Below, in pieces: positions 24,019 to 33,889 of a stretch of DNA of 64,000 bases. A program made the position numbers and the translations under genes. Position 1 is the first letter of the stretch; each line of letters opens with the position of its first letter. The DNA comes from Pleomorphovibrio marinus. GTDB taxonomy: Bacteria; Bacteroidota; Bacteroidia; Cytophagales; Cyclobacteriaceae. Where the stretch lies: the NCBI RefSeq assembly GCF_003347495.1, contig NZ_QCXY01000004.1:434001-498000 (forward strand), written 5' to 3'. Under the pieces are notes generated by a model that saw only the letters and a program-made list of their open reading frames with translations, was not told where the DNA came from and searched no databases.

Positions 24019-27000
24019 TCATAACAAATAAATAAATTCTTTCATATTGAAAATGGTGTGGCAATAAGACTTCCATGCTTCCAGGTCGGCTCTACCCTCC
24101 CCCTTACTTTTTGACCTTAAAAACTCCCTTGCCGCCACCACTTCATTTTGACTGGGGTTTCTGGCAAAGGCCCTCCTGTATATCCTTGTCACCCTTTCTT
24201 CAAGGGATTCTTCCGTGTTTTCCGAAAGCCCAATTGCCATTTTTTCTGCTTGTTGAATGATAAAGGGGTCATTCATCAGCAGCAGGGACTGGTCGGGCAC
24301 ATTGGTCACGTCCCTACGCCCAAAGGTGGTAAATGGGGTAGGAAGATCAAAGGTGCGGAGCATATGGGAAAGAAAGTTCCTTCTCACCTCCAGGTATATG
24401 CTTCTTCGACCATTGCCGTCAAGCTGCCCGGACTGGGCTGGTCTTCCCCTTCCCTGCATGAAATCCGTAAGATGTATGGCAACTGGGGGGCCGAAGGATA
24501 GGGTGTCCAAATTTCCCGAAACCATCAACAGGGCATCCCTTATGGCCTCTGCTTCCAATCTACGAATAGGGAAATGGGAAAGCAGTATATTCGAGGCATC
24601 CACGTTGGAATTCTCCTGCATTGGTTCAGCAGACCGTTGAAAGGTCTCGGAAAGAACTATATGCCGAATCAACTTTTTGATGGACCAACCTTCCTCCACA
24701 AACAATAAGGCCAGGTAGTCCAAAAGCTCTGGATGGGAAGGCAGGGTGCCTTGCAGCCCAAAATTATCCACAGTCTCCACTATTCCCCTCCCGAATAAAT
24801 GATGCCAAATCCTATTGACCATGACCCTGGCAGTCAGGGGATTTTGAGGGGATAACATGGCCTCGGCCAATTCCATCCTACCGCTACCGGCTGATTCGAA
24901 ACTGGATGTGAACCCGGAAATTTCAGGCAAAAATCTACGCTCCACACTTTCTTCGCTTAATTCCAGATGATTCCCTCGGATAAACACAGGACTCTCCCTG
25001 GCAAACCCCTCGGTAACCCCATTGAAAAAGGTCATGGTATCTGGAAAAGATGCTTCCAGTTCATCCATCTTCTTGATCAGTTTGTCCAACTGCGGAAGCT
25101 CCCTGATAGCCTCACCGCTTTTGAGCCAATCGTTTAATTTTTGAACCTCTGGGGCAGTCACCTTATATTCACTCCATCTCTTTAGGATTTCAGTGAGCGT
25201 TCTCCCCCTCCTTTCCTTTGGCAAATGAGGGGTTTTCCATTCTTCATCGTAGGTAATGGCAAACTGGACCTCCACCTCATCCTCCCTTTTTTGAATATAC
25301 TTATGACGATCGTAAATTCCAGGAAAAATCTCTATATAGGCTTTCCTTCCTTTCCAATCAGATACATCAAAGACCAGGTCTTTCCATTCTTCCGCATTGA
25401 CCCGCTGTTCTAAACCTCCATAAATCGGATATCGGATCAATTGAAAATTATCCATGACAATCCGGATGGTACCTATTTTTCCCTTGGCCCTTACCCCTAT
25501 ATAATCCTTTTCCGTAACGAAATCCGGAGACCTCAACACCCCAAACTTGCCTTTTCCAAAATAGGCACTACTAGCCCTGCCCTCCTCCAATGCCATAAGT
25601 TTACCCGCTTCCATTCTGGGCCTGCCCAAGGTACTCAAAGGACCAAAAGCAAGGCCATCACTTCTCCAACCATCAAGGGACTGTCCTCGGAAATCCCCTA
25701 TAACCTGAACCTCCTTAGGCTCCTCCTCCAGATTAGAAGTAAGCTGGAAATCCCCTTTGGATTCAGCCTTTGGTTGCCATACTTCTGCAAATTGCTTGCG
25801 TATGGCTTTCCTTATTTGCTGGTCACGGTTGAGGTTCTCCCAGTGTACAGCCTGCTGACCATCCATCACTGGAGTAAACCTCGTGCCTTCCAAAATCCCA
25901 TATAGGGCATAATAATCCTTAGTTGGGATCGGGTCAAACTTGTGGTCATGGCATTTGGCACATGCGACGGTAAGTCCCTGAAAGGATTTCGTGACCACAT
26001 CAATCATGTTGTCGATCCTGTCGGATTCGTCTTTCCTTAAATCCACGGGGCTATGAGTACCCTCTCCCATCGCCCAAAATACAGAACCATATGCCGATTG
26101 GTTATAACCATTTTCATCCTCCCTTGGCTGGCTGAGCATATCCCCGGCTATATGTTCCTTAAGCAATTGCTGATAGGGTATATCTTGCCGAAAGGCCCTT
26201 ATCAGGTAATCCCTGTATTTCCATGCTCCCTGTATCTCGTAATCGAACTCATGCCCCTTGGTTTCGGAATACCGCACCACATCCATCCAATGCCTGGCCC
26301 ATCTCTCCCCAAAGCCCTTGCTTTCCAAGTAGTGATCCACCCATTTTTCAAAGACAAATGCATCTTTTTCAGCCATCGTACTTTTCAACTCTTCCTCTGA
26401 GGGGGGCAAACCCGTAAGTAGGAAAGACAATCTCCGCATCAGCGTCTCCGGAGTAGCCCTTGGGGAAGGGGTGGTGATTTTTCCTTCCCATGCCTTACTG
26501 ACCAACTGGTCAATGACCTCGGAGGGGGAAGTACCCTCCCATGTTTCCAGTATCTGTGGCTTTGGGGGTACAAATGCCCAATGGGGCTCGTATTTTGCCC
26601 CGTCCTTGATCCACTGCCGCAGCATGGCCAACTCCTCTTGGCTCAACTCCAAATTGGAAGATGGTGGGGGCATACGGATTTCCGGATCCTGGTGGTGGAC
26701 CCGCTTCAGCAACTCACTGCTGGAGGGTTTTCCTGGCACAATGGCTTTGTTCCCACTTTCCAACTTTGCGATGGCATCCTCAAACCTGTCCAGCCTCAAA
26801 CCGGCCTCCCTGCTGCTGGGGTCAGGCCCATGGCAGAGATAGCATTTCTGTACCAAAATGGGTTTGATGTGAAAGTTGAAATCAACTGTCTTGGGCAAAT
26901 TTACCTCTGTGGTTGAATACCTAGGGTCCTTACCACAAGACTGAAAAAAAAATAAAGCCATCCCAAAAAAGAATAAAGGGAGGGAATAGAATAAAACAGG

Positions 27001-27021
27001 CTTCTGGGTGATCCTAAACAT
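24019..27021 (-). CDS. PSCyt1-DUF1549-DUF1553 cytochrome-like lipoprotein
   Basis: The protein has 1000 residues with a lipoprotein signal ending FFQSC (Cys29). A planctomycete-type cytochrome C motif CYLCH is at 60-64 (PSCyt1). The DUF1549 part runs from about 165 to 370 and includes a second heme-type motif CAKCH at 354-358. A central beta-sandwich region (about 430-590) looks like a carbohydrate-binding insert, and the DUF1553 part with LTARVMVNRIWHHLFGRGIV follows at about 730-960. The two CxxCH motifs suggest covalent heme and electron transfer in the envelope. The partner is the DUF1501 protein downstream. Confidence 0.92.
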   Translation of the reverse strand: MFRITQKPVLFYSLPLFFFGMALFFFQSCGKDPRYSTTEVNLPKTVDFNFHIKPILVQKCYLCHGPDPSSREAGLRLDRFEDAIAKLESGNKAIVPGKPSSSELLKRVHHQDPEIRMPPPSSNLELSQEELAMLRQWIKDGAKYEPHWAFVPPKPQILETWEGTSPSEVIDQLVSKAWEGKITTPSPRATPETLMRRLSFLLTGLPPSEEELKSTMAEKDAFVFEKWVDHYLESKGFGERWARHWMDVVRYSETKGHEFDYEIQGAWKYRDYLIRAFRQDIPYQQLLKEHIAGDMLSQPREDENGYNQSAYGSVFWAMGEGTHSPVDLRKDESDRIDNMIDVVTKSFQGLTVACAKCHDHKFDPIPTKDYYALYGILEGTRFTPVMDGQQAVHWENLNRDQQIRKAIRKQFAEVWQPKAESKGDFQLTSNLEEEPKEVQVIGDFRGQSLDGWRSDGLAFGPLSTLGRPRMEAGKLMALEEGRASSAYFGKGKFGVLRSPDFVTEKDYIGVRAKGKIGTIRIVMDNFQLIRYPIYGGLEQRVNAEEWKDLVFDVSDWKGRKAYIEIFPGIYDRHKYIQKREDEVEVQFAITYDEEWKTPHLPKERRGRTLTEILKRWSEYKVTAPEVQKLNDWLKSGEAIRELPQLDKLIKKMDELEASFPDTMTFFNGVTEGFARESPVFIRGNHLELSEESVERRFLPEISGFTSSFESAGSGRMELAEAMLSPQNPLTARVMVNRIWHHLFGRGIVETVDNFGLQGTLPSHPELLDYLALLFVEEGWSIKKLIRHIVLSETFQRSAEPMQENSNVDASNILLSHFPIRRLEAEAIRDALLMVSGNLDTLSFGPPVAIHLTDFMQGRGRPAQSGQLDGNGRRSIYLEVRRNFLSHMLRTFDLPTPFTTFGRRDVTNVPDQSLLLMNDPFIIQQAEKMAIGLSENTEESLEERVTRIYRRAFARNPSQNEVVAAREFLRSKSKGEGRADLEAWKSYCHTIFNMKEFIYLL

Positions 27022-27899
27022 GGATGGCTTTGTATTACAAGATTTTCAATATAGCATATTCTCCAATAAAAATCCATCCATTTCTTAACAAATACAGTTT
27101 TTTTATGCAGCCGGAAGAAATATCGTGGAGCTAATTCACCTGTTTGCCAATTCTAAGGAAAATCTTGGAGATGGGTGGGGTGAGGGAGGGAGGTAGGGAC
27201 TTAGAGACTAAGAGACTAAGAGACGGAGAGACTAAGAGACGGAGAGACTTAGGGACTGGGGGACTTAGTGAATTGTTTCGAGAGGATGGGATTTTTGTCT
27301 CCGGAAGGTTTAGTCACGAAGGACACGGAGGAGGCACAAAGGGCGCGGAGGTTTTTGGGATGGGGTACGATTAGGAGGGTAGTTTCTGATGGTGAATATT
27401 GGGTTTAGGGACTTAGAGACGAAGAGACTTAGGGACGGAGGGACTTAGTGAATTGTTTACGAGAGGATGGGATTTTTGTCTCCGGAAGGTTTAGTCACGA
27501 AGGACACGGAGGAGGCACAAAGGGCGCGGAGGTTTTTGGGATGGGGTACGATTAGGAGGGTATTTTCTGATGGTGAATATTGGGTTTAGGGTCTTAGAGA
27601 CGAAGAGACTTAGGGACTGGGGGACTTAGTGAATTGTTTCGAGAGGATGGGATTTTTGTCTCCGGAAGGTTTAGTCACGAAGGACACGGAGGAGGCACAA
27701 AGGGCGAGGAGGTTTTTGGGATGGGGTACGATTAGGAGGGTAGTTTCTGATGGTGAATATTGGGTTTAGAGACTTAGAGACGAAGAGACTGGGGGACTGG
27801 GGGGAGTGGTTTCTTTAACCAAAAAGAGCAGGAAAAGTGTTAAACGGAGACTTTTGAATTTCAACCCTGGTTACAGCAACCCCAATTAACCATTAAAAA
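27022..27899. repeat. Three-copy 180-bp tandem repeat with GAGAC-type minisatellite
   Basis: No gene is supported in this 878-base gap. From about 27172 to 27812 a unit recurs three times; the anchor AATTGTTT is at 27271, 27451 and 27632, period 180-181. Each unit has a TTAGTCACGAAGGACACGG core (reminiscent of dispersed repeats in many environmental genomes), a TTTTTGTCTCCGG stretch, and a run of short GAGACTTAG/GAGACTAAG words. The first unit has extra copies of the short word. Copies differ by only a few substitutions, so the duplication is recent. Confidence 0.9.
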
Positions 27900-29129
27900 T
27901 TAAACTTTTACCCCCAGGTTTTTTACCAACTCCATTACCCTCTTCTTTTCATCCGATGGGAAGGCCTTTAGCTCTAACAGGGATTTGGCCACTTCATAAA
28001 CGGGTTGGTTCGGATGCCGATGGTCCCTGAGATAGTGGGTCAGTTTTAGCACCTTAAAACCATCCAGCCATTGCCATACCTTTCGAAAATAAACGTCCTC
28101 ACTATGAGATTGGGACTTAAAGGTTCTAAATTGGCTTTGCAAGTCCTCAAGCAGAAGAAAATCCCCAAATCCAGAACGAGAAAAATCCACTTCCTCCATA
28201 AAGGAATTATTTACCAAGGAAAAGAGTGTTTGGAGAGTAGCATAACATTCAATGGCATAGGTACGCTTTACCCCCTTCTCCTCCTTCAACCATTCCAATT
28301 GGGCTCTTCCGGTACCGAAGGGCACCCGATCCGAGATCCTGCATGAGGGGAAAACGGTGGCAGGGATTTCCACAAATCCTCCTAAGGGCAACAATTTGTG
28401 CATAAAATAAAAGTCCTCCCCGGCTTTCCTTCTGTTCATGCCACCTTCTTTGGCATAGTGGGATGCCCTTACCACCATACAAGAACCCAGCGTGTGCACT
28501 GCAAAAGGGTATCCTGCCCACCTCAACCCTGCGATATGGCACCTGAGGTGGAGCTCATAATGTATGATGCCCTTTTTCAAAATAATATCCTCTTCCTTTT
28601 CAAAAGGATGGGAAAATTGAAGGTGGCCCAACTTAACCCAACTAAGCTGGAAAACTTCCTCGATGGCCTGTAGGTAATCCCTGGAAACCTGGCAATCCGC
28701 ATCCAGACAGATAATTGGACCGTCTTTGCCAAGTACTGCCCACCTTGCGAGGGCTTCGTCCATGGCAATCTTTCTTGCCCACCCGGCACCAGCGTGCTTT
28801 TTGTCCAATTTCTCGAACTTTAGGATATGGGTATTCAAAAAATAGGGCTGCTGATGCACTTTCCATTCCCCTATGGCTGCCAATGTCTCTGCATTTTGAG
28901 CCAGGTCCGAAGGGCTGGCCTGCTCCGGGGCATTGATGCAAATGATGAGTTCCACTTTTCCATTTGGGGGATGGCAATTGGCTAAGGATTCCAGTGTGCT
29001 TATAAGGTCTGGTTCTTTATAGCATGGAAGACAGATCATCAAGGAGGTAGCAGGATCCGGCACCTCCAGAATACTGACCTCGAAAATGTTGAACCGAGAG
29101 GAATAGGTGCTATAGAGCTCCTCGATCAT
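27900..29129 (-). CDS. Family 2 glycosyltransferase
   Basis: The protein has 409 residues. The GT-A nucleotide-binding start SLMICLPCYKEPDLISTLESL is at 29-49 and the metal-binding CLDADC (DAD at 143-145) follows. A later GGMNRRKAGEDFYFMHKL segment holds the ED acceptor-side motif typical of GT2. No membrane segment is evident. It overlaps trmB by four bases (29126-29129) and is last in the SPOR-ExbBD-TonB-folC-trmB run. The sugar donor and acceptor are unknown. Confidence 0.88.
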   Translation of the reverse strand: MIEELYSTYSSRFNIFEVSILEVPDPATSLMICLPCYKEPDLISTLESLANCHPPNGKVELIICINAPEQASPSDLAQNAETLAAIGEWKVHQQPYFLNTHILKFEKLDKKHAGAGWARKIAMDEALARWAVLGKDGPIICLDADCQVSRDYLQAIEEVFQLSWVKLGHLQFSHPFEKEEDIILKKGIIHYELHLRCHIAGLRWAGYPFAVHTLGSCMVVRASHYAKEGGMNRRKAGEDFYFMHKLLPLGGFVEIPATVFPSCRISDRVPFGTGRAQLEWLKEEKGVKRTYAIECYATLQTLFSLVNNSFMEEVDFSRSGFGDFLLLEDLQSQFRTFKSQSHSEDVYFRKVWQWLDGFKVLKLTHYLRDHRHPNQPVYEVAKSLLELKAFPSDEKKRVMELVKNLGVKV

Positions 29130-29803
29130 TTTTGCCTTTTCGTTTCGGGAATAAACTCAAAATGCAGGTACTTTATCTTTTCTCCCTTACTGGCAAACAT
29201 TTTCTCGTACCTGGTTTGTATGCCATGGTGAAGATCCTTCCATTCCGAATCATAAAAATCAAATGTCATTTTAAGCACTTCCACATCATCCCTGCCGGAA
29301 AGGTGATCTAGGGTATATTCGAATAGTCCCGTGTTGTCTGTCTTGAAATGAACGGATCCCTCAAGGTGCACCAATTTTTTAAACATTCCTAAAAACCTTG
29401 GTGAAGTAAGCCTGCGCTTTTCATCTCTATCCTTTGGCCTGGGATCGGGAAAGGTAATCCATAACTCACTGATCTCACCATGGTCAAAATACTGGTCCAA
29501 CTGCTCGATCTGCGCCCTCAGAAACGCTACGTTATCCATCCCTTCCGCAATGGCAGTAGTACTTCCTTTCCAAATCCTCGAGCCCTTAATATCCACCCCG
29601 ATAAAGTTATTGGCAGGTCTTACCCTAGCCAAGCCAACCGTGAACTCACCCCTTCCACAGGCCAACTCCACCACCAAGGGGTTTTCATTCTGGAAAAATT
29701 GATTCCAGCGGCCTTTGATCTTTTCGTAAATTTCCTTACCCGGTTGTACGACGTTTCTGTTGACAGCATTTTCTTCGAAACGTTGTAATTTATTTCTACC
29801 CAT
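29126..29803 (-). CDS. trmB: tRNA (guanine-N7-)-methyltransferase
   Basis: The protein has 225 residues. SAM motif I is VVELACGRGEF at 44-54, followed by FIGVDIKGSRIWKG and the family-specific ITFPDPRPKDRDEKRRL, which binds the tRNA and positions G46. The C-terminal TRYEKMF also fits. TrmB makes m7G46 in the variable loop of many tRNAs in the cytoplasm. It sits five bases after the folC gene and overlaps the glycosyltransferase by four. Confidence 0.95.
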   Translation of the reverse strand: MGRNKLQRFEENAVNRNVVQPGKEIYEKIKGRWNQFFQNENPLVVELACGRGEFTVGLARVRPANNFIGVDIKGSRIWKGSTTAIAEGMDNVAFLRAQIEQLDQYFDHGEISELWITFPDPRPKDRDEKRRLTSPRFLGMFKKLVHLEGSVHFKTDNTGLFEYTLDHLSGRDDVEVLKMTFDFYDSEWKDLHHGIQTRYEKMFASKGEKIKYLHFEFIPETKRQK

Positions 29804-29808
29804 ACTTG

Positions 29809-31110
29809 CTACAATTCCTCTATTTCAGCGACCACAAAAGTACTGCCTCCGATGAAAACCAAATCATTTTTTGTCGCATTTTTAAGCACATGGGCCAAGG
29901 CTTCATTCACGTTTTTGATGCACTCCCCCTTCAGCCCATACTTTCCCGCCAATTCACCAAGCGATTCCGCAGGCATGGCGCGTGGGATTGCTGCTTGACA
30001 AAAAACATACTTAGCCTCCTTGGGCAGAAGGGAAAGCACCCCTGACACATCCTTGTCATTCACCATACCCCACACAAGGTAGAGACGTTCATGAGGGATT
30101 AGTGCCAACTGCTTCATCAGTAAGGCCACTGCCTCTTTGTTGTGCCCGGTGTCGCAGATCACCATGGGTGAATCTCTTAGTACCTGCCATCTGCCCTTAA
30201 GCCCAGTAATCCTGACAATATCTCTCAAGCCGGCAAGAACATGGCCTTCCTCAATATTCCAGCCCATGCTTTTCAAGTGCATGCAGGCTAAGTAAATAGC
30301 AGGAAGGTTACGTACTTGGTAATGGCCCAATAGATCTACCTGAATTTCTATTTCCTTACCCCGGTAATTCAGTGTATATCCCTGGTAAGGTCCACTCCCA
30401 ACTAGTTTTAGGTCTTCAGAAACCTTAGCTTTCACCCATTCCTCCGCATAAAAGATAGGGGCATTCCTATCCTTAGCTACCTTGTGAAATACCTTCTTGG
30501 TCTCTGGAAGGGCTTCCCCTATAATAACAGGAATGCTAGGCTTGATGATTCCGGCCTTTTCAAAGGCGATTGCTTCCAGGGTTTCTCCGAGGAATTGGGT
30601 ATGGTCCATACCGATATTGGTGATCAGCCCGATGACAGGCGTAATCACATTGGTACTGTCAAACCTACCTCCCATTCCCACCTCCACTACGGCTACGTCT
30701 ACCTGCTCTTTGGCAAAATGGGCAAAGGCCAAGGCAACAGTCATTTCAAAAAAGCTGGGCTTCAATTCCTCCAGGAACTTACGGTGTTGACTCACAAAAG
30801 TCACCACTGCCTCTTCGGGGATGCATTCCCCATTGATCTTTATCCTTTCTCGGAAAGATTTGAGGTGCGGGGAGGTGTACAGACCTACCTTGTAGCCGGA
30901 TTTCTGCAAAATAGCCGCAAGGGCATGGGAAGTACTTCCTTTGCCGTTGGTGCCGGCAACATGAACACTTAGAAACTTGTTTTGGGGATTTTCGAGATAT
31001 TCGCAAATCCGGATGGTTGGGGTAAGGTCTTTTTTGAATGCAGCAGCGCCAATCCGCTGAAACATGGGTAAGGCCGAATACAGATAATCCAGCGTTTCTT
31101 GGTATGTCAT
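29809..31110 (-). CDS. folC: Bifunctional folylpolyglutamate/dihydrofolate synthase
   Basis: The protein has 433 residues. The Mur-ligase-type P-loop is HVAGTNGKGST at 50-60. MGGRFDSTN at about 145-153 and NIGMDHTQFLG are the next ATP and metal motifs, and the C-terminal domain carries DTGHNKEA. FolC joins glutamate to dihydropteroate and folates in the cytoplasm. It overlaps the TonB stop by one base, so it is co-transcribed with the energy-transduction genes upstream. Confidence 0.96.
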   Translation of the reverse strand: MTYQETLDYLYSALPMFQRIGAAAFKKDLTPTIRICEYLENPQNKFLSVHVAGTNGKGSTSHALAAILQKSGYKVGLYTSPHLKSFRERIKINGECIPEEAVVTFVSQHRKFLEELKPSFFEMTVALAFAHFAKEQVDVAVVEVGMGGRFDSTNVITPVIGLITNIGMDHTQFLGETLEAIAFEKAGIIKPSIPVIIGEALPETKKVFHKVAKDRNAPIFYAEEWVKAKVSEDLKLVGSGPYQGYTLNYRGKEIEIQVDLLGHYQVRNLPAIYLACMHLKSMGWNIEEGHVLAGLRDIVRITGLKGRWQVLRDSPMVICDTGHNKEAVALLMKQLALIPHERLYLVWGMVNDKDVSGVLSLLPKEAKYVFCQAAIPRAMPAESLGELAGKYGLKGECIKNVNEALAHVLKNATKNDLVFIGGSTFVVAEIEEL

Positions 31111-32069
31111 TAATCCACTTTGATCACAAAGGTAATCCGGCCTGTAGAATATTCGGCTGTGGGATTACCGCTTTGTCGCTTAAAGGAAAGCTTATTTACC
31201 ACTGTCCTGTAATAGGCCAGCACCTCATTGCTCACATTATATTCGAGCGGGATGGCCTGCACAATTTTCCCATTATCGTCCACGGTGATCCTAAAAACGA
31301 TCCTGCCATTTCTGGTGGATACGTTGTCCACAATATTGGGTTTGGAGGCGAAATCCCATCCGGCAAGATCCAAGTTGTACCCCGCACCGTCCCCGGCATT
31401 TCCTTTGCCAGATTGTAGAATGGATCTTCCATCTACCGTTCCTTGGGGATTGCCCTCATCACCTGCCCGGTTTCCACTGCCTTGGTTACTTCCGGCACTG
31501 GGTTGGTTGCCTGACCCGGAAGTGCCTCCAGCACCGAACAATGCCCTGGGATCCACAGTGGGCTTTTCCTCGGCTTTTGTTTCAGTCCTTTCCGCCTCCC
31601 TTTCCGCGGGTTGTGGCGTAGGAGTACTGCTTTCTTTTGGCTTCGGCGTGGGGGTTACCGACTCAGCGGCTTTATCCGTGCCTTTTAAGGGGCTTTGGGT
31701 CTTACTTTGAGCCTCTATAGCACGCTGGGTTTGGCTGGGTTGGGGTTTGGCCGTGGAAGTCTCCGGGGCTGCCTTTGGAACCGTGGATTCCGTGATTTTG
31801 GGAGCCACTTCACCTGGTGCCGGTGCTTCTACGGCTTGCTGCTGCGCCGTTGATGGCGGAGTGGTGGTTTGTCGGTCCCCACTGCCCACATCCGTAAAAC
31901 CCAGGTTTAATTCCAACCCAAACTGGGCCATAGGGGGATCCGGTGGTCGCCAAACCACGATAAAATAAAGTCCTACCATCACCAAAATATTGAAGAGTAT
32001 GGTGATCAGCCAGGCCTTTTTTTTGCTGTCCTGATAAGATTCCTTATCATCTACTTCCCAAGCTTCCAT
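31110..32069 (-). CDS. TonB-type energy transducer
   Basis: The protein has 319 residues: a short charged cytoplasmic N-terminus, one membrane helix at about 19-40, a long Pro/Thr/Ala/Gln-rich disordered linker (about 60-215) that spans the periplasm, and a C-terminal domain with NGRIVFRITVDDNGKI and GRITFVIKVD, the beta hairpins of TonB. It would transmit proton-motive force from ExbB/ExbD to outer-membrane receptors. The genes for ExbD and ExbB lie directly upstream on the same strand, and a plugless barrel is a few kb away. Confidence 0.88.
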   Translation of the reverse strand: MEAWEVDDKESYQDSKKKAWLITILFNILVMVGLYFIVVWRPPDPPMAQFGLELNLGFTDVGSGDRQTTTPPSTAQQQAVEAPAPGEVAPKITESTVPKAAPETSTAKPQPSQTQRAIEAQSKTQSPLKGTDKAAESVTPTPKPKESSTPTPQPAEREAERTETKAEEKPTVDPRALFGAGGTSGSGNQPSAGSNQGSGNRAGDEGNPQGTVDGRSILQSGKGNAGDGAGYNLDLAGWDFASKPNIVDNVSTRNGRIVFRITVDDNGKIVQAIPLEYNVSNEVLAYYRTVVNKLSFKRQSGNPTAEYSTGRITFVIKVD

Positions 32070-32071
32070 TT

Positions 32072-32464
32072 CTACTTAAAAGGTTTTGTGGCAATGGACA
32101 CGTTGGCTTGCAAAACTGCGGCAATACCGCCGATCTCCACCAAATATTCCACCGGTACTTCCTTATCAATATGAAGCACCACATGCCCATCTTTGTCCTT
32201 TAATAACGCAGTCAGCTCATTTTTAATTTCACTTCGCTCCACTCTTCTGTCATTTACCGAAAAGCGAAGGTCCTTTGTCACACTCACTGTCACTTCCTGC
32301 ATAATGATGTCAGCAGTCTCACTGGAGGGCAGGTTTACCGGCAGTCCGGAGGGAGTGATAAAGGAGGAGGTAAGCATAAAGAAAATGAGCAATAAGAATA
32401 TGATGTCCGTCATGGAGGACATGCTGAATGCAGATTCAATCTTGTTTTTAGATTGCAGTGCCAT
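32072..32464 (-). CDS. ExbD/TolR family proton-channel subunit
   Basis: The protein has 130 residues with one N-terminal membrane helix (about 19-36). Asp20 in MSSMTDIIFLLLIFFML is the proton-relay Asp conserved in ExbD and TolR. The periplasmic domain follows with VDNRR-like and GHVVLHIDKEVP elements. It is two bases from both neighbours and pairs with the ExbB gene directly upstream in transcription. Confidence 0.95.
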   Translation of the reverse strand: MALQSKNKIESAFSMSSMTDIIFLLLIFFMLTSSFITPSGLPVNLPSSETADIIMQEVTVSVTKDLRFSVNDRRVERSEIKNELTALLKDKDGHVVLHIDKEVPVEYLVEIGGIAAVLQANVSIATKPFK

Positions 32465-32465
32465 C

Positions 32466-33164
32466 TTACTTTTTCTCTTGTAAAAGGTCGATAAATTCTA
32501 TGCTGGTGTATTCCATGTTGTGAATGAGCTTGGATACCTTGGTCACCAGATAATTGTAGCCAAGGTAGGCCAATATGCCAACCACAAGACCGGTGGCAGT
32601 GGTGATCATTGCCTCATATATCCCCGTGGAAAGGAGCTTTGGGGAAACCATCCCCTCCTCCTGCGCCACTCCTATAAAGGCCCTAATCATACCCGCAACG
32701 GTACCCAAAAACCCAATCATGGGAGCTGCACCCGATACGGTGGCCAACAAGCCCAGGTTTTTTTCCAATTTGTAAATTTCGATTTTACCCACGTTTTCAA
32801 TGGCCACCTCAATGTTTTTCAGAGGACTCCCGATCCTATCCAAGCCTTTGGCCATCATATGGGCCACTGGAGTTTCTTCCCCTTGGCAAATCATTTTGGC
32901 CTGTTGAATATTTCCACTCTGAACCATCATCTTCACCTGATCCATTAAGCCCTTTGTGGTGGTAGATGCCTTTTTAAGTATGATCAACCGCTCCACAAAG
33001 ATGAATACAGCCAGAATAAAAAGCAGGTATAGAGGGATCATCATATACCCCCCTTTGATCATAAGGTCCAAGAGCCCTATCTCAGATCCTGTGGTAGTTT
33101 CTAATTCCGCTAAAGTGTCTATGGCCGCCTGGCCATCTGTTGACAAAGTTTGTAGTAAGATCAT
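32466..33164 (-). CDS. ExbB/TolQ/MotA family proton-channel subunit
   Basis: The Met at 33164 lies one base after the stop of the SPOR gene and gives a 232-residue protein; upstream codons overlap that gene. Three membrane segments are seen (about 36-57, and two near 140-200), with APMIGFLGTVAGMI and GLVVGILAYLGYNYL as MotA/ExbB hallmark segments. It forms the inner-membrane motor with ExbD and drives the TonB protein encoded downstream. Confidence 0.95.
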   Translation of the reverse strand: MILLQTLSTDGQAAIDTLAELETTTGSEIGLLDLMIKGGYMMIPLYLLFILAVFIFVERLIILKKASTTTKGLMDQVKMMVQSGNIQQAKMICQGEETPVAHMMAKGLDRIGSPLKNIEVAIENVGKIEIYKLEKNLGLLATVSGAAPMIGFLGTVAGMIRAFIGVAQEEGMVSPKLLSTGIYEAMITTATGLVVGILAYLGYNYLVTKVSKLIHNMEYTSIEFIDLLQEKK

Positions 33165-33165
33165 A

Positions 33166-33861
33166 TTAATATTTAAGCACCCATAAATTTTCCTCAAAAT
33201 CACCCTGAATATCATTCATCTGGGTTAAGGCTTGGTTAAAACTTTCATGCTGCCCCACGGCAAGCCTGTAAAAGGAAATGTCATCGTAGGGATGGATCAG
33301 AAAAGTACTCTTATTCCTATTGTTTAGTCTGTTTGAATAATCTTTAGCCAAATCCTCATCGATAAAACTTCCCACCACGACGAAATAACGTGGAACATTG
33401 GTTTTTGATGTGATTTCGGTCAAAATAAATGTTTCTTCAGCGGGGGCCTCAGGTTCTTCGGCCAGCTCTTCGGGAGCCGGTGGCACCGCTTCTTCCACCA
33501 CAGGATCCTCTTCTTCGGGGGCGGTGGTAGTGGTGGTGGGCTGGGAATCACCCATTTGGTCAAAGACCCCATAGTAATAAAAGGCATACCCAGCACCAAA
33601 CAGCAACAGAAGTAGTAGGATAAAAAAGAATCCCGATCGGCTTTTCTTTTCTTCTTTGGGTTTATCCTTTTTGGGCACTGCGGCTACCTTTGCCTTTTTC
33701 GTAGCCACTTTTTTCTCTGAGGAAGGGGCAGCGGCAGCATGTGGTTTCTTTTTGGGCTCTGAAGTACTTTCACCTATAGGAGTAATATCCACCTCTGGCA
33801 TTCCAAAATCCTCGTCTTCCTTGTGTTGGTCTTTATCGTTGGGGTCTTTTTTATCAGCCAT
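33166..33861 (-). CDS. SPOR domain membrane protein
   Basis: The protein has 231 residues: a Lys/Ala/Asp-rich cytoplasmic N-terminus, one membrane segment at about 77-97, an acidic Pro/Glu/Thr-rich linker, and a C-terminal SPOR-like domain (YFVVVGSFIDEDLAKDYSNRL to LWVLKY, about 157-231). SPOR domains bind denuded septal peptidoglycan. It is the first gene of the operon that continues with exbB, exbD, tonB, folC, trmB and a glycosyltransferase, and starts about 105 bases from the outer-membrane barrel gene. Confidence 0.85.
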   Translation of the reverse strand: MADKKDPNDKDQHKEDEDFGMPEVDITPIGESTSEPKKKPHAAAAPSSEKKVATKKAKVAAVPKKDKPKEEKKSRSGFFFILLLLLLFGAGYAFYYYGVFDQMGDSQPTTTTTAPEEEDPVVEEAVPPAPEELAEEPEAPAEETFILTEITSKTNVPRYFVVVGSFIDEDLAKDYSNRLNNRNKSTFLIHPYDDISFYRLAVGQHESFNQALTQMNDIQGDFEENLWVLKY

Positions 33862-33889
33862 GACAAAAATATTTTATGGTTTGAATACA

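Noticed and set aside
27172-27812. CRISPR array or coding repeat protein
   Set aside because: Units of 180 bp have no spacers, and the plus-strand frame through the first unit does not stay open in the other units.
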